Source of the DNA: Ruegeria sp. HKCCD4315
GTDB taxonomy: Bacteria > Pseudomonadota > Alphaproteobacteria > Rhodobacterales > Rhodobacteraceae
Direction of reading: 5' to 3'
Assembly (NCBI RefSeq): GCF_013112245.1
Contig: NZ_WVRN01000004.1
Location: 1 to 64,000, forward strand
DNA: 64,000 nucleotides
Part shown: in pieces, positions 54,513 through 63,521 of the stretch
How the letters are laid out: each line of letters begins with the position of its first letter
How positions within the stretch are numbered: the stretch's first letter is position 1
The notes under the pieces: model-generated
Databases searched by the model: none
What the model was told of the DNA's origin: nothing
What the model saw: only the letters and a program-made list of their open reading frames with translations
Program-made: the position numbers and the translations under genes

Positions 54513-55565
54513 TCAGGGCCGGACCGGTTCCAGCACAGGCAGGTCGACGGCCTGGCCGGTCCGGGTGCTTTCCGCGACGGCGTTGGCAATCTCGATCGAG
54601 CGGAGCCCGGCGTTGCCATCTGCGATCCTGACGCTGAGATCACCTGAGCACAGCTTCAGGAAATCCTGCAACTCGGCAGCGAAAGACAACTTGGCAGTGG
54701 ATTTCCAAGAGAACAACTTTTCCCGAATCGCAATGTCGAAATACTGACGCTTTGTTGTTGTTGGCTTTCCACCAGGCTCTGTCAGGGTCACCAGCGTGTT
54801 TTTCATCGGCGCATAAGCCCCCTGTACCATGCCGTGTGTACCATGAGCCTCAATCACAAAGTCATATCCCCGCCACTCATCCCAGGTGGCCTGATATATC
54901 GCGGCAAGACCTTCGGGGTTCTTGAACACGGCCATGGCATTGTCCTCGGACCCCGGCAGGTTCCAGACGCTTTCGCTCGCCACGCCATAGACCGACGTCA
55001 CCTCGCCCAACAAATGGCGCACCAGGTCGGTCAGGTGAATGCCGATATCCCACATCGCGCCGCCCCCGGCGGTAGGTGTCCGGTATTCCCAGTCATGGGT
55101 GAAATGAGCCAGCCCATCATGTCCGCCAAACGCACGCACATGGGTGAGATCCCCGATCTTGCCGCTGGTCACGGCGTCTTTGACATACGCAAAAGCCGGG
55201 TAATAGCGCATATTGAACCCGGTCGCGACCACACGGCCCGCTTCTTTGGCCGTTTCCAGAATCCTGCGGCAGGTTTCAACGTTGTTGGCCATCGGCTTTT
55301 CGACAAGCACATACATGCCGCGTTGCAGGGCGGTAATGCAGGGGTCTTCATGCGTATGCGGCGGTGTAGAAACCACCACGGCATCCATCTCGGTCTCAAA
55401 GAATTGCGCGGGGTCGGTAAAGACCGGAGCCCCCCCGGCCACGCGGCGCGCCGCTTCTTCGGACAGATCAAGAACTGCCGCCAGTGTCGTGTCCGGGCAT
55501 TCTTGGATGGTTTCGACCCTGAGTTTGCCAATTTTCCCGGCACCGCCCACAACCCCAATACGCAT
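54513..55565 (-). CDS. Gfo/Idh/MocA family oxidoreductase
   Basis: A 350-residue NAD(P)-dependent enzyme. RIGVVGGAGKIGKLRVETI is the Rossmann motif; VLVEKPMANNVETC contains the EKP signature near residue 95, and GGGAMWDIGIHLTDLVRHLLG carries the catalytic Asp/His pair. Such enzymes oxidise, reduce or epimerise sugars, here probably an intermediate of a nucleotide sugar. GAGGAG lies seven bases before ATG 55565. It is divergent from the SDR gene at 55749. Confidence 0.85.
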   Translation of the reverse strand: MRIGVVGGAGKIGKLRVETIQECPDTTLAAVLDLSEEAARRVAGGAPVFTDPAQFFETEMDAVVVSTPPHTHEDPCITALQRGMYVLVEKPMANNVETCRRILETAKEAGRVVATGFNMRYYPAFAYVKDAVTSGKIGDLTHVRAFGGHDGLAHFTHDWEYRTPTAGGGAMWDIGIHLTDLVRHLLGEVTSVYGVASESVWNLPGSEDNAMAVFKNPEGLAAIYQATWDEWRGYDFVIEAHGTHGMVQGAYAPMKNTLVTLTEPGGKPTTTKRQYFDIAIREKLFSWKSTAKLSFAAELQDFLKLCSGDLSVRIADGNAGLRSIEIANAVAESTRTGQAVDLPVLEPVRP

Positions 55566-55748
55566 GGTTTACTCCTCGTAAAATAACTGCGGGCAACCTG
55601 AAACTGGGCGCCCCCTACCGTGTAACACTATTCAATTGAAGATCGTGAATTCATCCCCTGCGCAGTAGCATAGGTACCTGCCCTGCGCTAGGCTTGTGCA
55701 ATACAACACGTTGCTTTGAATCGTGGGTTTGAGGAAGGGCCGTAAACC

Positions 55749-56834
55749 GTGACACCGGTAGGATCGGAACAACTCGGCGGTACATCTGTCCTTGTAACCG
55801 GGGCAACGGGCTTTATTGGCAAGCGGCTTGTCCCTGCCCTGCTGCAAATCGGTGCCCGGGTTACAGTCGTGCTGCGCAGTCGCCATGGCGCAGCCACCCT
55901 CAAAAGAATGGGTGCACGGGTTGTGACCGGATCCATGGCCGACAGGGCGACTATGGAAACTGTTCTGCGCGATCAGGATGTATTGTTTCACCTGGCTTAT
56001 GACATGCGCGCAACGGCAGCCGATAATCTGGCCCAATTCGACGTGCTGCGCACAGCCGCCGAAACCGCAGGAGTCGGGCGGATTGTTCATATCAGCTCGA
56101 TTGTGACCTATGATGGCTGGCCTCAACAGGACCTGACCGAAGACAGTTCCAGCGCCCGCGCAGGCGGTGGCCAGTACCGGCAGGCCAAAAGAGCGATGGA
56201 GCAGGCCCTGACAGACGGCGCTTGTCCGGTGGCGATCTTGCAGCCGACACTGGTCTATGGTCCAGGCAGTATGTTCTGGACCGATCAACTGGCCGCGTGG
56301 CTGGCGGCGGGAACCGTAGTGCTACCCAACCCCGAGGGGGTGTGCAACGCGGTCTTTGTGGACGATCTGGTTCTGGCCATGCTGCGCGCGGCAACCGTTC
56401 CGGGTCTGCAACAGGAGCGCTTCATTATATCCGGCGCCGCTCCAATTGCCTGGTCGGATTTGCTGAACGGTTATGCCGACATCATTGGTCAGGGCAACGT
56501 GCATCACGTCCCGCTTGCCGATCTCAAGGCGCGTCTGTCGCCGGAAACACCGGATGACAGCGCAGACACGCAATCTCTGGCCGCGCGGATCAGCGCGGCG
56601 GCACGGGTCTGGATAGGTCGGGACAGGTTCGAAAAACTGGTACATCGGGTCAAACAGCACCTGCCGCAATCGGATGTGGTTTACCCCGACCGCTACATGC
56701 TGGATCTGCTTTCCGCCAAAGGCCAATGCCGGATTGACCACGCCCGCACCCGGCTGGGATACGCCCCTACGCATGACCTTGAGGCTGGTCTGGCCGCCAC
56801 CCGCGATCATTTGCAGGCGCGATTTCCAAAATAG
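55749..56834 (+). CDS. NAD-dependent epimerase/dehydratase (SDR)
   Basis: A 361-residue extended SDR. VLVTGATGFIGKRLVPALL is the cofactor motif, VVHISS-type IVHISSIVTYDG the Ser region, and GQYRQAKRAME the YxxxK pair. The middle segment (about 240-290) is unlike GalE and closer to the broad UDP-sugar/3-beta-HSD-like group, so the reaction is unassigned. It starts at GTG 55749 and is followed by a GT4 gene after 35 bases. Confidence 0.75.
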   Translation: MTPVGSEQLGGTSVLVTGATGFIGKRLVPALLQIGARVTVVLRSRHGAATLKRMGARVVTGSMADRATMETVLRDQDVLFHLAYDMRATAADNLAQFDVLRTAAETAGVGRIVHISSIVTYDGWPQQDLTEDSSSARAGGGQYRQAKRAMEQALTDGACPVAILQPTLVYGPGSMFWTDQLAAWLAAGTVVLPNPEGVCNAVFVDDLVLAMLRAATVPGLQQERFIISGAAPIAWSDLLNGYADIIGQGNVHHVPLADLKARLSPETPDDSADTQSLAARISAAARVWIGRDRFEKLVHRVKQHLPQSDVVYPDRYMLDLLSAKGQCRIDHARTRLGYAPTHDLEAGLAATRDHLQARFPK

Positions 56835-56869
56835 CATCTCGTAACAAAAGTATTCAGGATTTCAGAGTT

Positions 56870-58045
56870 TTGCCCCATATCACCATTGACGCCACATCCT
56901 GGGAAAACGAACGCGGCTTTGGCCGGTTCACCCGCAACCTGATTGTCGCGCTGGCCGCCCGTGACAGCGGTTTCCGCTATACGCTTCTGTTCGATCAGGA
57001 GCCCACACGGCCGGTGCCCGATGGGGTGAAAACCCTTGTCGCGGGGTCTGACACCTCGATGTCCGAGGCCTCATCAGGGGCCAAAGCCCGGGGGGGGGCT
57101 GATCTGATGACAATGGCGCGGGCGGCACGGCGCATTGAATGTGATGTCTTCTTCTACCCCGCCGTGTATTCCTATTTTCCCCTACCCGCCCGACGGCCAA
57201 CGGTTGTGTGTTATCACGACACGATCCCTGAACGCTTTCCTGACCTGATCTTTCCCAAACGCCTCAATTTCCGCCTATGGCAGATAAAATGCTGGCTGGC
57301 CAAAAAGCAGGCAACGCGGGTCATGACGATTTCAGAAGCCTCGGCAAAAGATCTGACGCGCCTCCTGCATATCCCGCGGGACCGGATCGACATCATCACC
57401 GAAGGTGCGGAATCCATGTTTCGTCCGATCGGGGATCAATCCGTTCTCATCAAGGCCAGACAGACCTATGGCATTCCGCCCGAGGCGCCGCTTCTGGTCT
57501 ATTTGGGCGGTTTCAATCGCCACAAGAATGTGCTGCGCCTGATTGAGGCCATGCCCCGTATTCTAGCGCACGTACCCGACGTCTATCTAGCCATTGTCGG
57601 GCGCACAACCGGGGCGCGGTTCTGGGACAATATCGAAGATCTCAAAGCCAGCGCAGCATCGGATGCCGCCCGATCCGAACACATCCTCTTTACCGGCGAG
57701 ATCGACGACACGGGTTTGTCAGCTCTACTCAATACTGCCGACGCGCTGGTCTTTCCCTCGCTTTGGGAAGGGTTCGGCCTGCCCGCACTCGAGGCGATGT
57801 CCTGCGGCACCCCGGTTTTGTCCTCAGATCGAGGCAGCCTGCCCGAGGTTGTGGGCGATGGCGGGCTTTATTACGATCCCCTGTCCGACCAGGCCCTGGC
57901 GGATCAGGCCGTTCGCCTGCTGACCGAACCCGACCTGCGGGATGACTTGTCACAAAAAGCCCTAGCGCGGGCGTCAGAGTTCAGCTGGGACAAGGGAGCA
58001 GAGCTAGCCGAGGCCTCGTTCCGGCGCGCGATGTGCTCAAAATAA
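56870..58045 (+). CDS. Family 4 glycosyltransferase
   Basis: A 391-residue GT-B enzyme. ITIDATSWENERGFGRFTRNL is the acceptor loop of the WbaZ/MtfB-like group, VVCYHDTIPERFPDL and RVMTISEASAKDLTR follow, and SLWEGFGLPALEAMSCGTP with SSDRGSLPEVVGDGG gives the donor site. It starts at TTG 56870, since no in-frame ATG lies before the domain; AGGAT is upstream. It is followed by a terminator at 58177. Confidence 0.85.
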   Translation: MPHITIDATSWENERGFGRFTRNLIVALAARDSGFRYTLLFDQEPTRPVPDGVKTLVAGSDTSMSEASSGAKARGGADLMTMARAARRIECDVFFYPAVYSYFPLPARRPTVVCYHDTIPERFPDLIFPKRLNFRLWQIKCWLAKKQATRVMTISEASAKDLTRLLHIPRDRIDIITEGAESMFRPIGDQSVLIKARQTYGIPPEAPLLVYLGGFNRHKNVLRLIEAMPRILAHVPDVYLAIVGRTTGARFWDNIEDLKASAASDAARSEHILFTGEIDDTGLSALLNTADALVFPSLWEGFGLPALEAMSCGTPVLSSDRGSLPEVVGDGGLYYDPLSDQALADQAVRLLTEPDLRDDLSQKALARASEFSWDKGAELAEASFRRAMCSK

Positions 58046-58176
58046 CCGGAATATTCCAAACCCGGTTTCCCTCAGAAAACCTCGACAGTCTTAACTCATT
58101 CGCATAATTGGGCAATTATTGGAAACATGCTGCGCCGCTCTCGATCCAGGCCGACAAATATATTGGATTCGCACCC

Positions 58177-58210
58177 ATTCCACCCTATCCGTGAAGAGGG
58201 GTGGAATTTT
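58177..58210 (+). terminator. Rho-independent terminator or attenuator
   Basis: ATTCCACCC (58177-58185) and GGGTGGAAT (58199-58207) form a perfect 9-bp stem with 13-nt loop, followed by TTT. It lies 130 bases after the GT4 stop and 56 before the next ATG, so it could end the upstream operon or attenuate the dehydrogenase gene. Confidence 0.7.
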
Positions 58211-58265
58211 CGGCACCCAGGATGCCAATTGATTTCAGTGTGACTTTGTACGATCAGGATAGATT

Positions 58266-59636
58266 ATGAATTACGAAACCTCGCACCATCAGTCCCTCAA
58301 ACAGCTTATTGCGGCGCGCGATGCGCGGGTTGCCGTGGTGGGGCTGGGCTATGTCGGCCTGCCCCTGGCCCTGACCGCTTATGACAAAGGGTTCGACACC
58401 ACCGGTGTTGACCTCAACCCCGACCGCGTAGCGCGTATCAATCAGGGCGATCAGGTCATCTCGTACCTGGAACAGGACCGGATCGCGCAGGCCGTCAGCA
58501 GCGGCAAATTCCGTGCGACGCAGGACGCCGCTGCTCTGGCCGAGGCCGATATCATCCTGATCTGTGTGCCGACCCCGCTGACCGACGCACAAGACCCGGA
58601 CATGCGCTTTGTCGCCGCCGCCGCGCAAACCATCGCACAGCATCTGCGTCCCGGTCAGATGGTAGTGCTGGAAAGCAGCGTCTGGCCCGGTGCCACGACG
58701 ACACTGGTTCAGCCGATCCTCGAAGCAGGCGGTCTGCGCGCAGGGTCCGATTTCTTCCTGGCATTTTCGCCCGAGCGCGAAGATCCCGGCAATGACACAT
58801 TCGACACGCACAGCATTCCCAAGGTGGTCGGTGCCGACGACCCGCAATCGCGGCAACTGGTCGAGGATTTCTATCGCGCCATCGTCACCAGTGCCGTGCC
58901 GGTCAGTTCAGCTGCCACCGCCGAGGCGGTGAAACTGGTCGAAAACAGCTTTCGCACCGTCAATATCGCGCTGGTCAACGAATTGAAGACCGCGCTCGAA
59001 GCAATGGACGTGGATGTCTGGGAAGTGATCGAGGCTGCGGCGACCAAGCCGTTTGGCTTCATGCCCTTCTATCCCGGCCCTGGAATTGGTGGGGCCTGCA
59101 TCCCGGTGTCTCCGGCCTATCTGGCCTGGCGCGCCGCGGATGCAGGATCTGATACACCGATTATCAATCTGGCCCGCTCCAGCAATGATGCGGTGCCGGA
59201 AATGCTGGCGGCACGCATGACGGCAGAACTGGCAGCACGCAACGGGTCGGCGCTGTCAGAGACCGGGCAGCCCCTGACCGGGCAACGCATCCTGCTGATG
59301 GGCATCGCCTATAAGCGCGATGTCGAGGACACCCGCCGCAGCCCGGCGCTGGTGTTGCTGGACGAGCTGGAAAAGCTGGGCGCCGAGGTCGACTATCACG
59401 ACCCTTATTTCCCGCGCCTGCCCGAAGGCGGCGAATATCCGCAGCTGGCGGGCCGGACCTCGCAGCCGCTGACGGCAGACACCCTGAAACGCTATGCTGC
59501 TGTGGCTGTCATCACCGATCACAGCGCCCCGGATTACGATCTGGTTGCCCGCGAAGCAGCCATGATCTTTGATACACGCAATGTTTTTGCAAAACGCGGG
59601 ATCACAGTAGACAGCGGGCGGTTCAGGAAACTCTGA
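58266..59636 (+). CDS. Nucleotide-sugar dehydrogenase (UDP-HexNAc 6-dehydrogenase-like)
   Basis: A 456-residue protein of the UDP-glucose/GDP-mannose dehydrogenase superfamily, WbpA/TviB-like. VVGLGYVGLPLAL (24-36) binds NAD, FSPEREDPGND (167-177) is typical of the UDP-GlcNAc/GalNAc branch, and GIGGACIPVSPAYLAW carries the catalytic Cys278; the usual His of GGHCIP is Ala. It should produce a second uronic acid donor, likely a HexNAcA. AGGA precedes ATG 58266. It differs from the AlgD-like enzyme at 19181. Confidence 0.85.
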   Translation: MNYETSHHQSLKQLIAARDARVAVVGLGYVGLPLALTAYDKGFDTTGVDLNPDRVARINQGDQVISYLEQDRIAQAVSSGKFRATQDAAALAEADIILICVPTPLTDAQDPDMRFVAAAAQTIAQHLRPGQMVVLESSVWPGATTTLVQPILEAGGLRAGSDFFLAFSPEREDPGNDTFDTHSIPKVVGADDPQSRQLVEDFYRAIVTSAVPVSSAATAEAVKLVENSFRTVNIALVNELKTALEAMDVDVWEVIEAAATKPFGFMPFYPGPGIGGACIPVSPAYLAWRAADAGSDTPIINLARSSNDAVPEMLAARMTAELAARNGSALSETGQPLTGQRILLMGIAYKRDVEDTRRSPALVLLDELEKLGAEVDYHDPYFPRLPEGGEYPQLAGRTSQPLTADTLKRYAAVAVITDHSAPDYDLVAREAAMIFDTRNVFAKRGITVDSGRFRKL

Positions 59637-59743
59637 AAAAGGCCAGGGGCCCGGCACCCGGAAGCTGCGGACCATGGCCGAGACACGCCACCGACAACCG
59701 GTTTACTTTCAGGCATGTGCAATTCGAAAGAAGACCCCCAGTA

Positions 59744-61180
59744 ATGAGTAAAAAACCGGAAAAAATCTTTGTTGATCTGGATGGGACGCTGGTCAGAACA
59801 GACCTGTTTGTCGAGGCTATTCTGCTGTTCCTGAAGAAAAACCCGCTCAATCTTTTTCCGGTTCTCCTGTGGGTGTTCCGCGGCATCCCCTATGCCAAGG
59901 CGCGGATCGGCCGGGAAATCGGATTAGAAGCTGCGGACCTTCCGTTCGAAACCGACCTGCTGGATTATCTGCGCGTGCAGAAAGAAGAAGGCAGGCATCT
60001 GATCCTCGCAACAGCCTCTCACCGCATCTATGCCGAAAAGGTGGCCTCGCATCTGGGCCTGTTCTCGTCTGTTCTGGCCACAGAGGAGGGCCGGAACTTG
60101 AAAGGGTCCAACAAGCTTGCCGCCATTCGTGACACAGCCGGATCCGACGCATTTACCTATGCCGGAGACAGCACAGCCGACAGCCCGATCTGGGCGGCGG
60201 CCGGGTCGGGTATTTTCGTCAATGCCCCGGCCTCGGACGTGGCCGCGGCACAGGCTGCGGGTACCGCTGAAAAGATCATCGCTTCACGCCCGCCGGTATG
60301 GCGCGCCTTCGTCAAGTCGATGCGCCCTCATCAATACGCCAAGAATGCCCTGATTTTTGTGCCGATCTTCACCTCGCAAATGCATCTGCCCGCTGCGGGG
60401 TTCCTGGCGGCGCTTCTGGCCTTTATCTGCTTCAGCCTCTGTGCGTCGGGCGTGTATTTCCTGAATGACCTGATGGACCTGCAGGCCGACCGCCACCACA
60501 CCAGCAAGCGGCATCGCCCCCTGCCCGCGGGCGATCTGCCACTTCAGACCGGCGTCATCGGGGCCATTGCCCTGCCCGGCATCGCCTTTGCCTTGTCCCT
60601 GCTCTTTCTGCCGCCCGCCTTCACGATCGTGCTGATCGCCTATCTGGCCATCACCATGGCCTATTCCTTCTGGCTCAAGCAGATCGCAACCGCAGATGTC
60701 ATGGTGCTGGCCTCGCTTTACACGCTGCGTGTCATCGCCGGAGCAGCCGCCACGGGCATTGTGCTGTCCTCGTGGCTGTTGGCATTCTCGATGTTCATCT
60801 TCGTCAGCCTCGGCTATCTCAAACGGTATATCGAGGTCGCGGCGGCCCCGCATAATGAAGCCAATGTGCATGGCCGCGACTATTCCCATGCTGACAGCGA
60901 GACCATGTTCAGCCTTGGCGTCGCCAATATCACAGCCGCCGTTGTCATTCTTGCGCTCTATATCAACAGCCCCGAAGTGAAAGGCTTTTACAGCACTCCG
61001 GAAATCCTGTGGCTGCTGTGTCTGCTGCTGCTGTATTGGGGCAACCGCATCTGGGTCGGCGCCCGGCGCGGTCGGATTGCCGACGATCCGGTCCTGTTCG
61101 CCTTGCGTGACAGAATAAGCCTTTTGATCGGCGCAGGGTTTGTGCTGATCACCTTAGCCGCCAAATACCTGACCTTTTGA
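59744..61180 (+). CDS. HAD phosphatase-UbiA prenyltransferase fusion (DPPR-synthase-like)
   Basis: About 478 residues. The N-terminal HAD domain has FVDLDGTLVRTD (Asp11, Asp13) and YAGDSTADSPIW. From about residue 200 a UbiA domain begins with MRPHQYAKNALIFVPIF, the RPxQWxKN signature of decaprenyl-phosphate phosphoribosyltransferases, then NDLMDLQADRHHTSKRHRPL (NDxxDxxxD metal motif) and about eight helices. Known relatives join PRPP to a polyprenyl phosphate; the HAD part could remove the 5-phosphate. A lipid-linked pentose donor is therefore a likely product (inference). ATG 59744 is preferred to the frame start at 59717. Confidence 0.8.
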   Translation: MSKKPEKIFVDLDGTLVRTDLFVEAILLFLKKNPLNLFPVLLWVFRGIPYAKARIGREIGLEAADLPFETDLLDYLRVQKEEGRHLILATASHRIYAEKVASHLGLFSSVLATEEGRNLKGSNKLAAIRDTAGSDAFTYAGDSTADSPIWAAAGSGIFVNAPASDVAAAQAAGTAEKIIASRPPVWRAFVKSMRPHQYAKNALIFVPIFTSQMHLPAAGFLAALLAFICFSLCASGVYFLNDLMDLQADRHHTSKRHRPLPAGDLPLQTGVIGAIALPGIAFALSLLFLPPAFTIVLIAYLAITMAYSFWLKQIATADVMVLASLYTLRVIAGAAATGIVLSSWLLAFSMFIFVSLGYLKRYIEVAAAPHNEANVHGRDYSHADSETMFSLGVANITAAVVILALYINSPEVKGFYSTPEILWLLCLLLLYWGNRIWVGARRGRIADDPVLFALRDRISLLIGAGFVLITLAAKYLTF

Positions 61181-61252
61181 AGCCCGCACCGGACCTGCCG
61201 GAAGACACTGTTTAGCTGTGCCCAGCAGACCCGCACATGAAGGAGAACACAT

Positions 61253-61609
61253 ATGTCACTCTACTGGTCTGCCCTGTTGATTGCCGTTTGCGCCAATATC
61301 TGCACCAACCTGTCGTTCAAGCTGGCCGTGCAGCAGCTTGCCGGGCCTTTCGACATCCGCGCCTTGATACTCTCACCCTGGGCTTGGGCTGGCCTGGTCA
61401 GCGGCCTGCTGCTGCTTGGCAGTTTCATTGTCGCCATTCGCGGCATTGAACTGAGCGTGGCCTACCCTGCCGTCACGGGCCTGGCAATGGCCGGTATTTT
61501 GCTGGCCGGATATATCCTGTTTTCTGAAACCCTGAGCTTTCAGAAAATTGCCGGGATCGGCCTGGTTGTTGCCGGAGTGGTCGTACTGTCTCAGGTCAAA
61601 CCAACCTGA
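61253..61609 (+). CDS. SMR/EamA-like small membrane transporter (ArnE-like)
   Basis: A 118-residue protein with four helices and the pattern of small multidrug resistance and ArnE/ArnF proteins: LIAVCANICTNLSFKLAV at the N-terminus, RGIELSVAYPAVTGLAMAG in the third helix region. AAGGAG lies nine bases before ATG 61253. Placed 72 bases after the HAD-UbiA gene, it may flip the lipid-linked sugar rather than export drugs. The conserved Glu of drug-type SMR in helix 1 is absent (Asn/Ala there), which supports this. Confidence 0.75.
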   Translation: MSLYWSALLIAVCANICTNLSFKLAVQQLAGPFDIRALILSPWAWAGLVSGLLLLGSFIVAIRGIELSVAYPAVTGLAMAGILLAGYILFSETLSFQKIAGIGLVVAGVVVLSQVKPT

Positions 61610-61919
61610 GACCAGCGCCCGGCAGGCGGAGATTTGCACATTTGCACGGCAAAACCGCTCAAATATTGCCCTTTCTGAGAATTCCAGAGAAGAATTGGGA
61701 AAGGCAGTCCTTTAGTCACAGGCAATACGCAGTATCGAACGAGTAGTGGAGTTCAGCTCCAGCGGGTATCCAATAACCAAATTTTAACCTCAGGTGGTTC
61801 ATAGTTTTGCCATGATTCCACGTCGGAATTGACAAGGGGGAATCCCCCTATGGCACTGCGATGACCCGCCCTTATTGGGGTGAAAGAAACCGGAACCAGA
61901 ACGGAGCACCTGGACCAAC
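61610..61919. other. Intergenic region
   Basis: Three hundred and ten bases without a supported gene. A small perfect hairpin AGGGGG-AAT-CCCCCT lies at 61835-61849. The promoter of the small membrane protein gene may be here. Marks the border between polysaccharide genes and the replication module. Confidence 0.4.
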
Positions 61920-62123
61920 ATGCTGGGAATTATTGGTATAGCGATATGTGTCGGCCTTGTTGCCAGCGTCGCGACCTGGCTCTCCGGGTATTCTCTGCTG
62001 TTGGCTTTTGGGGTTTATGCGCTGTCCGGCTGGCTGTTCATCCTGATTGCCATCACCGCAATCTACGCCACCAGATCACTGAGAATGCGCTCAGAGAAAC
62101 CGGACCACGCCTATTCAGGCTGA
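61920..62123 (+). CDS. Small two-helix membrane protein of unknown function
   Basis: A 67-residue frame with two hydrophobic segments (about 3-21 and 28-49) and a basic C-terminus (TRSLRMRSEK). GGAG lies 14 bases before the ATG, rather far. It ends four bases before the convergent RepA stop. The pattern suggests a real but unrecognised inner-membrane protein. Confidence 0.5.
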   Translation: MLGIIGIAICVGLVASVATWLSGYSLLLAFGVYALSGWLFILIAITAIYATRSLRMRSEKPDHAYSG

Positions 62124-62127
62124 GCTA

Positions 62128-63135
62128 TCACTCTTTTCCACTTACCCTCTTGGCCACATAGCCCAGAAACGCCCGTTGCGGGTTTCTGATCTGTGGTCGA
62201 CCCGATGCGGCCCAATAGGCCAACCAGTCCGCCTCCAGCGCATAGACATCGCGGCCCGGTGCCATCGCCCGGGCTTCTTCCAGCGCCCCTGAGGGCAGGA
62301 TCGGCTTGTCCGGCCCCTCGACCACCTGACCCCGACGGGTAAAGCGGATCAGGTCACCGGGCTCTTCACTCATCTCGTAATCGGGCAAGTGATCAGCTGC
62401 GATCATGTCGCGGATCATCTTGCGGAACACCCGCCGGGGCGAGGCTGACCCTGATTTCTTCAGCAGCACCTCAACCGAGATCCGCCACTCGGGCTGGCGG
62501 CCACAATGTTTGCGCGCCAGTTCATAGATCCGCCGCTCGAGCGGTTTGCGCAGGCGGAAGTAATCGCGGCTGAGGGTCAGCACCGATTTTGCCAGCACCG
62601 CCCGAAACAGCCAGTCTGACAGTTTCACGCTGACGCTGACCATCCGGCCTGCCCTTGTGTGGCGCACGATCTCCCAGCTTTCGATCAGGCCGAAACCGGT
62701 GGTGGTCTCTTTCTCACCTGTGACGATGTTGGTGGTGATCCTGGTGCCGGCCAGCCGCTCGAACGCTTCGCGCAAGCGTTTGTAGCCGTCGCCACTGGTT
62801 TCGCGATTGGTCGCCACCAGCAGATCATGCGCCTTGAGATGCAACACCCGGCTGACCGTCCGGCCCGCATTGATCGCCGCCATCAGCTGGCTGATGCAAA
62901 AGATCAGGATGTCCTTGTCGTGGATCGTCGCCAGCCCCCGAACCGACGGCGTCACCGTAATCTCGACCCCGTTATGTTCGTAATTGAGGATCCGCCGATC
63001 CGGTCGGGTCGAGAGCGAAAACATCGGATGCTCCATCGACCCCATATCTGTCTTGGGCAACGCATCGAAGATGTCGCATACAAAAAAATCGCCCGTTGGG
63101 TGCCGGTCGGGCAACAACGCCCCCGACCCGCTCAT
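62128..63135 (-). CDS. repA: RepA-type plasmid replication initiator (replication initiator protein A)
   Basis: About 335 residues. LLPDRHPTGDFFVCDI and MEHPMFSLSTRPDRRILNYEHNG open the RPA family domain; LKAHDLLVATNRETSGDGYKRL and FRLRKPLERRIYELARKHCG form its winged-helix parts, which bind iterons. The reading frame is open to a GTG at 63246, but that codon falls inside an iteron and the frame there runs through a perfect DnaA box, so the ATG at 63135 (AGGG four bases upstream), where relatives start, is preferred. It reads away from parA. Confidence 0.85.
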   Translation of the reverse strand: MSGSGALLPDRHPTGDFFVCDIFDALPKTDMGSMEHPMFSLSTRPDRRILNYEHNGVEITVTPSVRGLATIHDKDILIFCISQLMAAINAGRTVSRVLHLKAHDLLVATNRETSGDGYKRLREAFERLAGTRITTNIVTGEKETTTGFGLIESWEIVRHTRAGRMVSVSVKLSDWLFRAVLAKSVLTLSRDYFRLRKPLERRIYELARKHCGRQPEWRISVEVLLKKSGSASPRRVFRKMIRDMIAADHLPDYEMSEEPGDLIRFTRRGQVVEGPDKPILPSGALEEARAMAPGRDVYALEADWLAYWAASGRPQIRNPQRAFLGYVAKRVSGKE

Positions 63136-63199
63136 ACTGCCCTGCCCATATGTCCTGCCCGAATCTTTGTTCGTGGTTTTATTGACGCTTACCGTAGAG

Positions 63200-63208
63200 T
63201 TATCCACA
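63200..63208 (+). promoter_or_regulatory. DnaA box
   Basis: TTATCCACA matches the high-affinity DnaA box exactly. It lies between RepA and the iterons. Confidence 0.75.
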
Positions 63209-63230
63209 GGAGGCGTAAAGCCGCCGGAAC

Positions 63231-63290
63231 GTGGGTTCAGAGTCACTACAACGTGGGATCAGAGTCACCTTATCGTGGGATCAGATTCAC
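63231..63290 (+). repeat. Three 22-bp-spaced iterons
   Basis: The 16-bp core GTGGG(A/T)TCAGA(G/T)TCAC occurs at 63231, 63253 and 63275 in the same orientation, exactly 22 bp apart, about two helical turns. Direct repeats on one face of DNA are the usual binding sites of a plasmid Rep protein and often control copy number and rep expression. Confidence 0.85.
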
Positions 63291-63521
63291 TGTAGACATA
63301 AAAAATCACAAAAATCTCTTTTTTTTCTTATGCTTAAAGGGAACAAGGCTTACCCGTAACTATTAAATTAACAGGATTCTAACTGGATATTTTTTGACCA
63401 CTCACCCTAAACCTGCCTTTCAAAGGGAATTTACCCCTTATTTTTGCTTAGAAAATTCGGTTTTATGCTCGCAATGCTTCCACATGCCCCATTTTGTGGT
63501 ATATTGACCAAAACATAGCAC

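Larger units (their letters stand above)
63200..63521. other. Probable origin of replication (oriV)
   Basis: Combines the DnaA box, the iterons and, from 63291 to about 63445, a strongly AT-rich stretch (runs of A and T) suited to strand opening. It lies between divergent repA and parA, the usual place in RepA-type replicons. An imperfect palindrome (TTTTGTGGT...ACCAAAA) near 63493-63513 before parA may be the ParA/ParB control site. Confidence 0.75.
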
